64,000 nt of DNA from Hydrogenophilales bacterium (GTDB taxonomy: Bacteria > Pseudomonadota > Gammaproteobacteria > Burkholderiales > Thiobacillaceae). A program made the translations under genes and the position numbers. A model generated the notes under the pieces. It was not told the origin of the DNA, searched no databases, and worked only from the letters and a program-made list of their open reading frames with translations. Of this stretch, positions 15,837 to 24,140 are shown one piece after another. The stretch is taken from contig JADJYY010000038.1 of the NCBI GenBank assembly GCA_016719465.1, forward strand, positions 1-64,000, read 5' to 3'. Positions within the stretch are counted from its first letter, which is position 1. The number at the start of each line of letters is the position of its first letter.

Positions 15837-16943
15837 CTAGTTCTTTGCGCCCAGGGCGCGGGCGCGCCGCAGCCTTTGCTCGAGTTCCGCGCTTCCGGCG
15901 CTGTCGCCGCGGTCTTGCGCCAGCCAGCCACCGAGTTGGGAAAGCACCAGGTCCGCCAGGGTGGTGATCCAGAAAGGACGGTCGTTGAGGGCCGGGATGT
16001 GGCGGAACTCGCCGCCGCCGGCATTGAGGAAGCTGGCCTTGCCCTCCAGGGCGATTTCCTCCAGGGTTTCCAGGCAGTCCGCCACGAAGCCGGGGCAGAC
16101 GATGTCCACCCGCCGGGTTTTGGCCCGGCCCAGTTCCTCCAGGGTCTTGTCGGTGTAGGGCTGGAGCCATTCGGCCTTGCCGAAGCGGGACTGGAAGGTG
16201 ACCCGGTATTGCTCGGACGACAGACCCAGGCTTTCCGCCAGCAGCCGGCCGGTCTTGTGGCATTCGCAATGGTAGGGGTCGCCCAGGTCCAGGGAACGGC
16301 GCGGCACGCCGTGAAAACTCATGACCAGCACATCCGGGCGGCCATGCTGCGCCCAATGGGTCTCGATGCTCTGGCGCAGGGCGGCGATGTAGCCCGGGTG
16401 GTCGTGGAAGTGGCGCAGCGCCCGCAACTCGGGCGGATTCCGGGTGCGCAGCAGGGTCTGCCATACCGCGTCGAGGGCGGAGCCGCTGCTGCTGGCGGCG
16501 TACTGGGGGTAGAGGGGCACGACCAGCAGCCGGTCCACGCCCCGGGCCTTCAGGTCACGGATCTTGTCGGCGACGGCGGGCTTGCCGTAACGCATGGCGT
16601 AATCCACCAGAGGCGGTTCGGCCATCCGGCGCGCCAGTTCCTCCCCCAGCAGCAGGCACTGGCGCTCGGTGAAGTGCTTGAGGGGGGAACCCTCGGGACG
16701 CCAGATGGAGGCGTATTTCTCGGCGGATTTCCTCGGCCGGGTGTTGAGGATGATGCCGTTCAGGATCAGCCACCACACCGGTCGGGGAATTTCCACCACG
16801 CGCCGGTCCCACAGGAATTCCTTCAGGTAGGGTCGCAGGGCCCCGGCGGTGGGCGCCTCCGGCGTGCCCAGGTTGATCAGCAGGATGCCGACGCGGGCGG
16901 GCTGGTCGTGGCGGAAGGCGGGTTCGGGGTAATAGAAAGTCAT
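15837..16943 (-). CDS. hemH: ferrochelatase
   Basis: This 368-residue enzyme inserts Fe2+ into protoporphyrin IX, the last step of haem synthesis. It shows the family start GILLINLGTPEAPT, the catalytic His in MSFHGVPRRS (about residue 205), and the metal-site Glu in FVADCLETLEEIALEG. Cysteines in HCECHKTGR could be part of an iron-sulfur or metal site seen in some bacterial enzymes, though the usual C-terminal cysteines are not obvious. It lies downstream of hrcA on the same strand, separated by an inverted heptamer element, and next to the cytochrome-containing fcc operon. Confidence 0.93.
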   Translation of the reverse strand: MTFYYPEPAFRHDQPARVGILLINLGTPEAPTAGALRPYLKEFLWDRRVVEIPRPVWWLILNGIILNTRPRKSAEKYASIWRPEGSPLKHFTERQCLLLGEELARRMAEPPLVDYAMRYGKPAVADKIRDLKARGVDRLLVVPLYPQYAASSSGSALDAVWQTLLRTRNPPELRALRHFHDHPGYIAALRQSIETHWAQHGRPDVLVMSFHGVPRRSLDLGDPYHCECHKTGRLLAESLGLSSEQYRVTFQSRFGKAEWLQPYTDKTLEELGRAKTRRVDIVCPGFVADCLETLEEIALEGKASFLNAGGGEFRHIPALNDRPFWITTLADLVLSQLGGWLAQDRGDSAGSAELEQRLRRARALGAKN

Positions 16944-17009
16944 CAGTTGTCAGTCGGCGGTTGTCAGCAAGACCAATTCTGCCGACTGCCGACTGCCGAC
17001 TGCAAACTT
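16944..17009. repeat. inverted heptamer element between hrcA and hemH
   Basis: The left arm is made of CAGTNGG/CAGTTGT-type heptamers (16944-16967) and the right arm of CCGACTG heptamers in inverse orientation (16980-17003), around a 12-base centre. The arms can pair into a hairpin in the hrcA-hemH transcript. Similar elements occur at 18964, 47335 and 48104. Confidence 0.7.
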
Positions 17010-17012
17010 TCC

Positions 17013-18047
17013 TCAGTGGTAGGACAACGCGTTGGACAACAGCCGGGCCGTGATGTCGACGATGGGGATGACCCGCTCGTAGGCCATGCGGGTGGGGCCG
17101 ATGACGCCCAGGGTGCCCACCACCTCGCCGTTCACCTCGTAGGGGGCGGCGATGACGCTGCACTCGTCCAGGGAGGCCACGCCGGATTCGGCGCCGATGA
17201 AGAGTTGCACGCCGCTGGCGGTGTGGCTGACGTCCAGCAGTTGCATGAGTTCGGTCCTCTGCTCGAACAGGCCGAACAGTTCCCGCAAGCGCACCATGTT
17301 GGTGGACAGTTCCGGCGCGCCCAGCAGGTTGCGCTCGCCGGACAGCACGTATTCCTGGCCGGTGCCGCTGAAGGCGTCGGTGCCGGCGGCCACCACCATT
17401 TCCATGAGGCGGCTGATATCGGACTTGAGGGCGGCCAGTTCCTCGGCCAGCCGCGGTTGCACCTGCTCGAAGGAGAGGCCGGCGAAATGGGCGTTGAAGT
17501 AGTTGGCGGCGCGCACCAGCTGGGCGGGGTCGTAGGGCCGGTCGGTGAGGATGACCCGGTTCTGCACCTCGCCCTCGGCGGTCACCATGATCAGCAGGAT
17601 GCGCTTGTCGGAGAGGCTGAGGAACTCGATCTGGCGCAGCCCCAGATTGCGCCGTTTGGGGATGAGCACCACGCCGGCGTGGGCGGTGAGCTCCGCCAGC
17701 AGATGGGAGGCGGCGCTCACCAGGCGCTGGGGGTCGTCGGGGGCCAGGGTGGATTCGATCTGGCGCACCTCGCCCCTGGCCAGGGGCTTCACCGTCAACA
17801 GGGTGTCCACGAACAGCCGGTAGCCCCGGGAGGTGGGGATGCGGCCGGCGGAGGTATGGGGGCTGACGATGAAGCCGCCTTCCTCCAGGTCCGACATGAT
17901 GTTGCGGATGGAGGCCGGCGACAGGTTCAGGTCGCTGTGCTTGGACAGGGTGCGCGATCCGACGGGCTGGCCGTCCTCGATATAGCGTTCGACGAGGAAT
18001 TTCAGCAGGTGCCGGGCGCGGTCGTTCAGGTCGTGGTTTTTGCCCAT
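17013..18047 (-). CDS. hrcA: heat-inducible transcription repressor HrcA
   Basis: The ATG at 18047 gives 344 residues; a TTG at 18062 would add five. The N-terminal winged-helix domain (DRARHLLKFLVERYIEDG, then SPASIRNIMSDLEEGG) and the GAF-like and dimerisation domains (PHTSAGRIPTSRGYR, LTDRPYDP, ERVIPIVDITARLLS) are typical of HrcA, which represses chaperone genes by binding CIRCE operators. No CIRCE inverted repeat was noticed upstream of hrcA or of htpG here, so its targets are presumably elsewhere. It is transcribed divergently from nadK. Confidence 0.92.
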   Translation of the reverse strand: MGKNHDLNDRARHLLKFLVERYIEDGQPVGSRTLSKHSDLNLSPASIRNIMSDLEEGGFIVSPHTSAGRIPTSRGYRLFVDTLLTVKPLARGEVRQIESTLAPDDPQRLVSAASHLLAELTAHAGVVLIPKRRNLGLRQIEFLSLSDKRILLIMVTAEGEVQNRVILTDRPYDPAQLVRAANYFNAHFAGLSFEQVQPRLAEELAALKSDISRLMEMVVAAGTDAFSGTGQEYVLSGERNLLGAPELSTNMVRLRELFGLFEQRTELMQLLDVSHTASGVQLFIGAESGVASLDECSVIAAPYEVNGEVVGTLGVIGPTRMAYERVIPIVDITARLLSNALSYH

Positions 18048-18071
18048 GGGAGATTGGTCCAAGTGGATGGC

Positions 18072-18077
18072 TATAAT
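18072..18077 (+). promoter_or_regulatory. possible -10 box of nadK
   Basis: A perfect TATAAT ends only eight bases before the nadK ATG at 18086. Transcription from it would begin at or within a base or two of the start codon, giving a leaderless mRNA. No good -35 box was seen at the usual distance, so this is tentative. Confidence 0.35.
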
Positions 18078-18085
18078 TTCACGCC

Positions 18086-18958
18086 ATGAAAGCCGATTTC
18101 AAGACCATCGCGCTGGTGGGCAAGTTCAACAGCCCGGCCAGCACCGGTTCCCTGCTGCGCCTCGCCGACTACCTGCGGCGGCGCGGCCATGCCGTGATGC
18201 TCACCGCCCATGCCGCCGATTCCTGCGAGGCGCGGGACTATCCGGTGAGCACCCTGAAGGAGATCGGCGCCCAGGTGGATGTGGCCATCGTCATGGGCGG
18301 CGACGGCACCCTTCTGAACATCGCCCGCAGCCTGGTGGACAGCCAGGTGCCCCTCATCGGCGTCAACCAGGGCCGCCTGGGGTTCCTGGCCGACGTTTCC
18401 ATCGACACCATGTTCTCCACCCTGGACGAGATGCTGTCCGGCCAGTACGTGGTGGAAGACCGCATCATGCTGGAAGCCAGCGTCGAGCGCCACGAGGACG
18501 TGCTGATCGCCTCCTACGCCTTCAACGACGTGGTGGTGAGCAAGAGCACCATGGGGCGGCTCATCGAGTTCGAGGTCTACATCGACAACCAGTTCGTCTA
18601 CAGCCAGCGGGCCGACGGCCTGGTGGTGGCCTCGCCCACCGGCTCCACCGCCTACGCCCTGTCCTCCGGCGGCCCCATCCTGCACCCCACCCTGGAAGCG
18701 GTGGTGATGGTGCCCATCTGCCCCCACACCCTGTCGGCCCGGCCCATCGCCGTGAACAGCCGTTCCGAGATCGAGATCAACCTGATCCACGCCAGCGATG
18801 CCCGGGTCCACTTCGACGGCCAGCTGCACTCCGACCTGGTGGTGGGCGACCGGGTGGTGATCCGCCGCGCCGGCAAGACCGTGCGCCTGCTGCACCCGGA
18901 AGGCCACAACTATTACGATACCCTCAGGCAGAAGCTGCACTGGGGGGAGAAGCTGTGA
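18086..18958 (+). CDS. nadK: NAD kinase
   Basis: This 290-residue enzyme phosphorylates NAD to NADP. The catalytic GGDGT motif is at residues 71-75 and the NE/D-type and substrate-binding blocks are present (GVNQGRLGFLADV, then VASPTGSTAYALSSGGPILHP). Length and motif order are those of proteobacterial ATP-dependent NAD kinases. It forms a gene pair with recN, the usual order in betaproteobacteria, with a 91-base gap that is almost entirely an inverted heptamer element. Confidence 0.95.
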   Translation: MKADFKTIALVGKFNSPASTGSLLRLADYLRRRGHAVMLTAHAADSCEARDYPVSTLKEIGAQVDVAIVMGGDGTLLNIARSLVDSQVPLIGVNQGRLGFLADVSIDTMFSTLDEMLSGQYVVEDRIMLEASVERHEDVLIASYAFNDVVVSKSTMGRLIEFEVYIDNQFVYSQRADGLVVASPTGSTAYALSSGGPILHPTLEAVVMVPICPHTLSARPIAVNSRSEIEINLIHASDARVHFDGQLHSDLVVGDRVVIRRAGKTVRLLHPEGHNYYDTLRQKLHWGEKL

Positions 18959-18963
18959 AACAA

Positions 18964-19048
18964 GTTTTCAGTAGGCAGTTGGCAGTCGGCAGCCAATCCA
19001 AATCTGTATCCGGCTTTTCCCGCCGACTGCCGACCGCCGACTGAAAAC
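18964..19048. repeat. inverted heptamer element between nadK and recN
   Basis: Left arm 18964-18990 and right arm 19022-19048 are 27 bases each and complementary at 24 positions. Both consist of CAGTNGG-type heptamers. The centre contains GTATCCGGCT, also found in the element at 47335. It fills the gap between the nadK stop and the recN ATG and replaces any normal Shine-Dalgarno spacing. Confidence 0.8.
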
Positions 19049-19049
19049 T

Positions 19050-20705
19050 ATGCTGCTGACCCTTTCCATCGCCGATTTCGTCCTGGTGGAGCGCCTGGAA
19101 CTGGACTTCCAGCCCGGTTTCGCGGTGCTCACCGGCGAGACCGGCGCCGGCAAGTCCATCCTGCTCGGCGCCTTGTCGCTGGTGCTGGGGGAACGGGCCG
19201 ATGCCGGCGTGGTGCGCGAGGGGGCCGCGCGCGCCGAAGTCTCCGCCGAGTTTTCCCTGGGCGGGGCGGCCGGCCTGGCCGACTGGCTTGCAGAGAACGA
19301 TCTGGCCGGGGAGGAAGACAGCCTGCTGCTGCGCCGGGTCATCGAGGCGGGGGGGCGTTCCCGCGCCTTCATCAACGGCCGGCCCGCCACCGCCCAGCAA
19401 TTGAAGGAAGCGGGAGAATTCCTGGTGGACATCCACGGCCAGCATGCCCACTACTCCCTGCTCAAGACCGCCGAGCAGCGCCGCCTGCTGGACGAATATG
19501 CCGGCGGCGCCGACCTCGCCGCGGACAGCGCGCGCTGCTTTCGGGCATGGCGCGATTGCGTCGCCCGCCGCCAGTCCGCCGAGCGGCATGCCGGCGAACA
19601 GGATGCGGAACGGGAACGCCTGGCCTGGATGGAACAGGAACTGGCCGCCCTGGATTTCACGCCGGAAGGCTGGAAAACGCTCCAGGAAGACCATCTTCGC
19701 CTGTCCCATGCCGCCGATCTGGTCTCCGGAACGCGGGCCGCCGGGGAAATCCTGGATTCGGACGAAACCGGGGTGTTGAACCGCCTGCGCGGCCTGCGCG
19801 CCGAACTGGCCGAACTGGCCGGCATCGATCCGGCCCTGGCCGAGCCCCTTTCCCTGCTGGAAAGCGCCACCGAGACCCTGCACGAGGCCGAGCGGGAACT
19901 GGCCCGCTATGCCGACCGGGTGGACCTGGATCCGGAGGCCCTGAACCAGGCCGAGTCGCGCCTGGCCGCGGTGCAGGCCGCCGCGCGCAAGTTCCGCATC
20001 CGGCCCGAGGAAATTCCCGAACATCTGGCCGTAACCCGCGCGCAACTGGAAAAACTCGGCGCCGCCGCCAATCCGGCGGCCCTGGCCCAGGCGGAAGCGG
20101 AAGCGGAGGCCGCCTACCGCCGCGTGGCGGACAGCCTGTCGAAGAAACGCGCCAGGGCCGCCGCCCAGCTCGCCAGGGCGGTCACCGGCGCCATGGGGCA
20201 ACTGGCCATGCAGGGCGGTCGCTTCGAGGTGGAATTGGTTCCCGGCGAGGCCGCCGCCCACGGCCTGGAGGAGGTGGAGTTCCGCGTTTCCCCCCACGCC
20301 GGCCAGGGCGTCAAGTCCCTGGCGAAAACCGCCTCGGGCGGCGAGCTCTCCCGCATCGGGCTGGCGCTCCAGACCGTGTTGTCCGGTGTTTCCGGCGCCG
20401 CCACCCTGGTGTTCGACGAGGTGGACGCGGGCATCGGCGGCGGCGTGGCGGAAATCGTCGGCCGCATGCTGGCCGAGCTGGGGGAACGCCGGCAGGTGTT
20501 GTGCGTCACCCATCTGCCCCAGGTGGCGGCCCGCGCCGCCCGGCACTATCGGGTCAGCAAGGAAAGCCGGAATGGCAAGGCGGTATCCGGGGTGACGGCG
20601 CTGGAGGGCGAATCCCGCGTGGCCGAACTGGCGCGCATGCTGGGCGGGGTGAAGATCACCGAGGCCACTCGCGCCCATGCGGCCGAGATGCTCGGGAGCG
20701 GGTAG
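19050..20705 (+). CDS. recN: DNA repair protein RecN
   Basis: This 551-residue SMC-like ATPase acts in double-strand-break repair. Walker A is GETGAGKSI (about residues 30-38), the central region is a long Ala/Glu-rich coiled coil, and the C-terminal head has the signature TASGGELSRIGLAL and Walker B TLVFDEVDAGIGG. A conserved HGQHAHYSL block follows the first head segment. All ATPase motifs are present. It ends 93 bases from the convergent fur gene, the gap being filled by palindromic repeats. Confidence 0.95.
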   Translation: MLLTLSIADFVLVERLELDFQPGFAVLTGETGAGKSILLGALSLVLGERADAGVVREGAARAEVSAEFSLGGAAGLADWLAENDLAGEEDSLLLRRVIEAGGRSRAFINGRPATAQQLKEAGEFLVDIHGQHAHYSLLKTAEQRRLLDEYAGGADLAADSARCFRAWRDCVARRQSAERHAGEQDAERERLAWMEQELAALDFTPEGWKTLQEDHLRLSHAADLVSGTRAAGEILDSDETGVLNRLRGLRAELAELAGIDPALAEPLSLLESATETLHEAERELARYADRVDLDPEALNQAESRLAAVQAAARKFRIRPEEIPEHLAVTRAQLEKLGAAANPAALAQAEAEAEAAYRRVADSLSKKRARAAAQLARAVTGAMGQLAMQGGRFEVELVPGEAAAHGLEEVEFRVSPHAGQGVKSLAKTASGGELSRIGLALQTVLSGVSGAATLVFDEVDAGIGGGVAEIVGRMLAELGERRQVLCVTHLPQVAARAARHYRVSKESRNGKAVSGVTALEGESRVAELARMLGGVKITEATRAHAAEMLGSG

Positions 20706-20799
20706 TGGGCGGTGGGAAGTAGGGAGTGGGGCGGATTAGCCGCATTGCGGCGTAATCCGCCAGGATCGGCGGGTTACGGCCTACGACCTAACCCGCCCT
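20706..20799. repeat. REP-like double hairpin between recN and fur
   Basis: After G-rich heptamers (20706-20730) come two palindromes: GGCGGATTA/TAATCCGCC (20730-20738 and 20753-20761) and GGCGGGTTA/TAACCCGCC (20768-20776 and 20789-20797), ending CCTAC. This form is widespread as an intergenic repeat in betaproteobacteria. The stop codon of fur (20798-20800) lies at its edge. Confidence 0.8.
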
Positions 20800-21229
20800 A
20801 CCCGTCTTTCCTGTTCGGACAGTTTTCCTTGATGCACTCCACATAGAGATGGAGGGCGTGTTCGGCCAGCTTGTAGCCCCGCTCGGCGGCGATGGCGTGC
20901 TGGCGACGCTCGATTTCGGGATCGTAGAACTCCTCCACCTTGCCGCATTGCAGGCACAGCAGATGGTCGTGGTGTCCCCCCCGGTTGAGTTCGTAGACCG
21001 CCTTGTCGTTGTCGAAATGATGGCGGATCAGCAGGCCCGCATGCTCGAACTGGGTCAACACCCGGTATACGGTGGCCAGGCCCACGTCGATGTTTTCCGC
21101 CAGCAACAGGCGATACACATCCTCCGCGGTGAGGTGCCGGCGATCGGTCTGCTCGAACAGGTTGAGTATCTTGAGCCGGGGTCCGGTGACCTTGAGGCCC
21201 ATGGTCCTGAGTTGATCCGTATTGGCCAT
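20798..21229 (-). CDS. fur: ferric uptake regulator Fur
   Basis: This 143-residue Fe2+-dependent repressor has the N-terminal winged helix (GPRLKILNLFEQ, VGLATVYRVLTQFEHAGLL) and the metal-binding HHDHLLC segment (residues 86-92), with CxxC-type cysteines 92 and 95 and a second cysteine pair near the C-terminus (VECIKENC). It is transcribed away from bamE, the usual arrangement in beta- and gammaproteobacteria. The stop codon falls in the edge of a REP-like repeat, so the last residues may have been set by the repeat. Confidence 0.94.
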   Translation of the reverse strand: MANTDQLRTMGLKVTGPRLKILNLFEQTDRRHLTAEDVYRLLLAENIDVGLATVYRVLTQFEHAGLLIRHHFDNDKAVYELNRGGHHDHLLCLQCGKVEEFYDPEIERRQHAIAAERGYKLAEHALHLYVECIKENCPNRKDG

Positions 21230-21306
21230 TGTCCCTTATGACGGAAGGTGAAGATGCCGCTATCATAGCGCGGCTTTCCGTCCAGACAGGCACCGCGCCC
21301 CGATCC

Positions 21307-21708
21307 ATGCGTCTCAACTTACGCTCCCTTTTTCCCTTCTTGCTGTTGCTTGCCGCGACGGGTTGCGGCGGCTGGTCCAACCCCATGGAGCGCATCGCCC
21401 ACAAGATCGACATCCAGCAGGGCAATGCCATCAACCAGGAGATGCTGAACAAGCTGAAGCCCGGGATGACGCCTTCCCAGGTCCGCTTCATATTGGGTAC
21501 GCCCCTGATCGTGGATCCGTTCCGCGCCAACCGCTGGGATTATGTCTATCGCCACGAGAAAGGCGGCAAGCTGCTGGAAAGTCGGCGCATCACGGTGATT
21601 TTCGAGGACGAACGGCTCAAGGCCCTGGAGGGGGACGTGGTGGCCGCCGCCGTCAAGGGCCAGGAGGCGGCGCCTGGAGCCGGCGGTCAGGAAGGGGGCA
21701 AGAAGTGA
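21307..21708 (+). CDS. bamE: outer membrane protein assembly factor BamE
   Basis: The ATG at 21307 gives 133 residues with lipobox AATGC (Cys20). A longer frame to 21229 would bury the signal peptide and overlap the fur promoter. The SmpA/OmlA fold is recognised by GNAINQEMLNKLKPGMT, QVRFILGTPL and NRWDYVYRH. BamE is a lipoprotein subunit of the BAM complex that inserts beta-barrels in the outer membrane. The end overlaps dapB as GTGA. Confidence 0.93.
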   Translation: MRLNLRSLFPFLLLLAATGCGGWSNPMERIAHKIDIQQGNAINQEMLNKLKPGMTPSQVRFILGTPLIVDPFRANRWDYVYRHEKGGKLLESRRITVIFEDERLKALEGDVVAAAVKGQEAAPGAGGQEGGKK

Positions 21709-22505
21709 TCAAGGTCGTGGTTGCCGGCGCGTCCGGCCGCATGGGCAAGATCTTGCTGGAAGCCGTGGCGGGGACGCCGGACATGCGTTTGCGCGCGGCC
21801 CTGGAGCGCCCGGGCAATCCCCATCTCGGCCGCGACGCCGGCGAACTGATCGGGGTCGACCTGGGCGCGAAAGTCACCGAGGATGTGGATGCCGCCCTCG
21901 ACGGCGCCGATGTGCTGATCGATTTCACGCGGCCCGAGGCGACGCTGCGCCACCTGGAAGCCTGCGCGCGCAATGGCGTCGGCGCGGTGATCGGCACCAC
22001 GGGGTTCGACGCAGCCGGCAAGGCGGCCATCGCTGACGCGGCACAGCGCATTCCCGTCGTGTTCGCCCCCAACATGAGCGTGGGGGTCAACCTGGCTCTG
22101 CGCCTGCTGGACATGGCGGCGCGGGTGCTGGACGAGGGCTTCGACATCGAGATCGTCGAGGCCCATCACCGCCACAAGGTGGACGCGCCGTCCGGCACCG
22201 CCCTGCGCATGGGCGAGGTGGTGGCCGCCGCCCTGGGGCGCGATCTCAAATCCTGCGCGGTGTATGGCCGGGAAGGCGTGACCGGCGAGCGGGAACCTTC
22301 CACCATCGGCTTCGCGACGGTCCGGGGCGGCGACATCGTCGGCGACCATACCGTGATGTTCGCCGGGGTGGGCGAGCGCCTGGAAATCACCCACAAGGCC
22401 AGCAGTCGCATGACCTTCGCCCTGGGCGCCCTGCGCGCGGCCCGCTTCCTGGCGGGAAAACCCTCGGGCCTGTTCGACATGCAGGACGTGCTCGGTTTGA
22501 AGTGA
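21705..22505 (+). CDS. dapB: 4-hydroxy-tetrahydrodipicolinate reductase
   Basis: The GTG at 21705, overlapping the bamE stop, starts a 266-residue protein with the Rossmann motif VAGASGRMG. The enzyme makes tetrahydrodipicolinate in lysine and peptidoglycan precursor synthesis. Family blocks are present: GTTGF, FAPNMSVGVN, and the catalytic EAHHRHKVDAPSGTAL containing the active-site His and Lys. Length matches the family. It leads by a GTGA overlap into the periplasmic-binding-protein gene. Confidence 0.95.
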   Translation: MIKVVVAGASGRMGKILLEAVAGTPDMRLRAALERPGNPHLGRDAGELIGVDLGAKVTEDVDAALDGADVLIDFTRPEATLRHLEACARNGVGAVIGTTGFDAAGKAAIADAAQRIPVVFAPNMSVGVNLALRLLDMAARVLDEGFDIEIVEAHHRHKVDAPSGTALRMGEVVAAALGRDLKSCAVYGREGVTGEREPSTIGFATVRGGDIVGDHTVMFAGVGERLEITHKASSRMTFALGALRAARFLAGKPSGLFDMQDVLGLK

Positions 22506-22960
22506 AGGTCGGAATCCGGTCCATATTCCGGAAAACCTGCGCTTGCGCAGGTCATGCGCTGTTGCTGATGTTCATGCTGACGCCGGTCAGCGGATCCGCA
22601 CTGGCTGTGGAAATCATCGCCCACAAGGGGATTCCCCCGAATGCGCTCTCCCTGGCCACCGCCCGCTCGATCTTCGGCATGCGCCAGGTGAAATGGCCTG
22701 ATGGCACCCTCATCAGGGTCTTTGTCCTGCCCGACCCGCACCCCACCCACGGCGCCCTCTGCAAGGAGCGCCTCAATCTGTTCCCCTATCAATTGCGCCA
22801 GTCCTGGGACCGTTCGGTGTATTCCGGCATGGCCCAGGCTCCCAGCGAGGTTTCCAGCGAAGAAGAACTCATGAACAGGGTGGCCGCCACACCGGGCGCC
22901 ATCGGCTATGTCAGGAAGGCGAGAGCCCATGATCCGGTCAAGATTCTCCGCATTGATTAG
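22502..22960 (+). CDS. small exported phosphate-binding-like (PBP) protein
   Basis: This 152-residue protein starts at a GTG overlapping the dapB stop. A signal peptide runs to about SGSALA (residue 35). The mature part resembles one lobe of PstS-type substrate-binding proteins: EIIAHKGIPPN, LSLATARSIFGMRQVKWPDGT, and AATPGAIGYVRK. At about 115 mature residues it is too small for a full two-lobe binding protein. Similar mini-PBPs occur beside porin and signalling genes in proteobacteria. Here it is followed by a beta-barrel (overlap 32 bases) and a GGDEF protein, which suggests a sensing role. Ligand unknown. Confidence 0.65.
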   Translation: MKVGIRSIFRKTCACAGHALLLMFMLTPVSGSALAVEIIAHKGIPPNALSLATARSIFGMRQVKWPDGTLIRVFVLPDPHPTHGALCKERLNLFPYQLRQSWDRSVYSGMAQAPSEVSSEEELMNRVAATPGAIGYVRKARAHDPVKILRID

Positions 22961-24131
22961 GTGGGCGCCGTCCCTCTTCTTCTGGACGATGGTCTTCGCG
23001 CCATCGGTTCATGGCGTGGAACTGGGCGAGGGACTCCAGGCCCATGGCTTCATCAGCCAGGGCATGTCGCTCACCAGCGACAACAATTTTGGCGGCAACA
23101 GCGACAGCGGGCCGGCCTGGGATTTGCGCGAAGCGGGCGCCAACCTGTCCTGGCGCCCCACCCCCGACTGGCTGATTTCCGGCCAGGCCCTGGCCCGCTG
23201 GGCCGGGGAAACGGACAACGGCGACCTGCGCCTGGATTACGGTTTCGTCGATCGCACCCTGCTCGCCGACGGGGAAACCCAGGTGGGCGTCAGGCTGGGC
23301 AAGCTCAAGAACCCCCTCGGCTTCTACAACACCACCCGGGACGTGGCCCATACCCGCCCGGGAATCATCATGCCCCAGTCCATCTATATGGATCGGGGCC
23401 GTAATTTCTGGCTGGTTGCCTCGGGGCTCTCGCTTTACGGAAACCGGGAGCATGCCAATAACGCGGTGTCATGGCAGATCAGCGCCTTCGAGCCGGAAGT
23501 CGATGATTCCGATCTCAACTACCTGATGTTGGGCCGTGATTTTGGCGGCGAATTCCACGGTAGAAGTTCCTGGCTTGGCCAGATCATGTATGAGCGGGAA
23601 GGTGGACTTTGGCGTGCCGGCCTGAGCCTTGGCGACCTCGCGATCAAATACCGGCCGGGTGTCGTCGATCCCTTCAATGCCGGTCACACCGATCTCTCGA
23701 CCTGGGTGTTGTCCCTTGAACACAACAGCGAGAATTGGTCCGTCACCGCGGAATACGGCCAAACCGAGGTTCGAAGCCGGGAGTACGGGATTCCGATCGT
23801 GGAAAGGGATAACACCACGGAGGCCTGGTATGTCCAGGCGACGCGTCGTTTTCCCGGCGATTGGCAGGTTTTTCTCAGGTATGACGTGTTCTATTTCGAC
23901 AAGTCGGATCACAGCGGCGAGGACTTTGCCAGCATTGCCGGCGCGAATCCCTGGATTCGCTACGCCAAGGACTGGACGCTCGGCGTGCGCAAGGACATCG
24001 ACCGATGGACGCTGTCCGCCGAATGGCACCAAATCGATGGAACCGCCTGGTTGTCCCCGGCGGATACGCCTTACAACCAGCAATCGCAAGAGTGGGACAT
24101 GCTCCTGCTCCAGGCCGCCTGGCGGTTCTGA
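22929..24131 (+). CDS. outer-membrane beta-barrel (porin-like) protein
   Basis: The ATG at 22929 gives 400 residues and overlaps the preceding gene by 32 bases. A signal peptide (to about SVHG) is followed by alternating strands typical of a 14- to 16-stranded barrel, with GFISQGMSLTSDNNFGGN near the N-terminus and a C-terminal aromatic (LLQAAWRF) as required for BAM recognition. No precise family could be named. The context of a mini-PBP and a membrane GGDEF protein suggests they form one unit. Base composition is slightly lower in GC than the neighbours between about 23.4 and 23.9 kb. Confidence 0.7.
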   Translation: MIRSRFSALIRWAPSLFFWTMVFAPSVHGVELGEGLQAHGFISQGMSLTSDNNFGGNSDSGPAWDLREAGANLSWRPTPDWLISGQALARWAGETDNGDLRLDYGFVDRTLLADGETQVGVRLGKLKNPLGFYNTTRDVAHTRPGIIMPQSIYMDRGRNFWLVASGLSLYGNREHANNAVSWQISAFEPEVDDSDLNYLMLGRDFGGEFHGRSSWLGQIMYEREGGLWRAGLSLGDLAIKYRPGVVDPFNAGHTDLSTWVLSLEHNSENWSVTAEYGQTEVRSREYGIPIVERDNTTEAWYVQATRRFPGDWQVFLRYDVFYFDKSDHSGEDFASIAGANPWIRYAKDWTLGVRKDIDRWTLSAEWHQIDGTAWLSPADTPYNQQSQEWDMLLLQAAWRF

Positions 24132-24140
24132 GGTTCCGAC

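Noticed and set aside
18048..18085. CIRCE operator for HrcA
   Set aside because: No TTAGCACTC-N9-GAGTGCTAA-like repeat was seen here or before htpG.
15687..18089. An 800-codon plus-strand frame over hemH and hrcA
   Set aside because: Antisense to two well-identified genes, with no recognisable protein pattern.
16944..19048. CRISPR array
   Set aside because: The repeats are 7-base units in inverted arms, without 20-40-base repeats, unique spacers of constant length, or cas genes.
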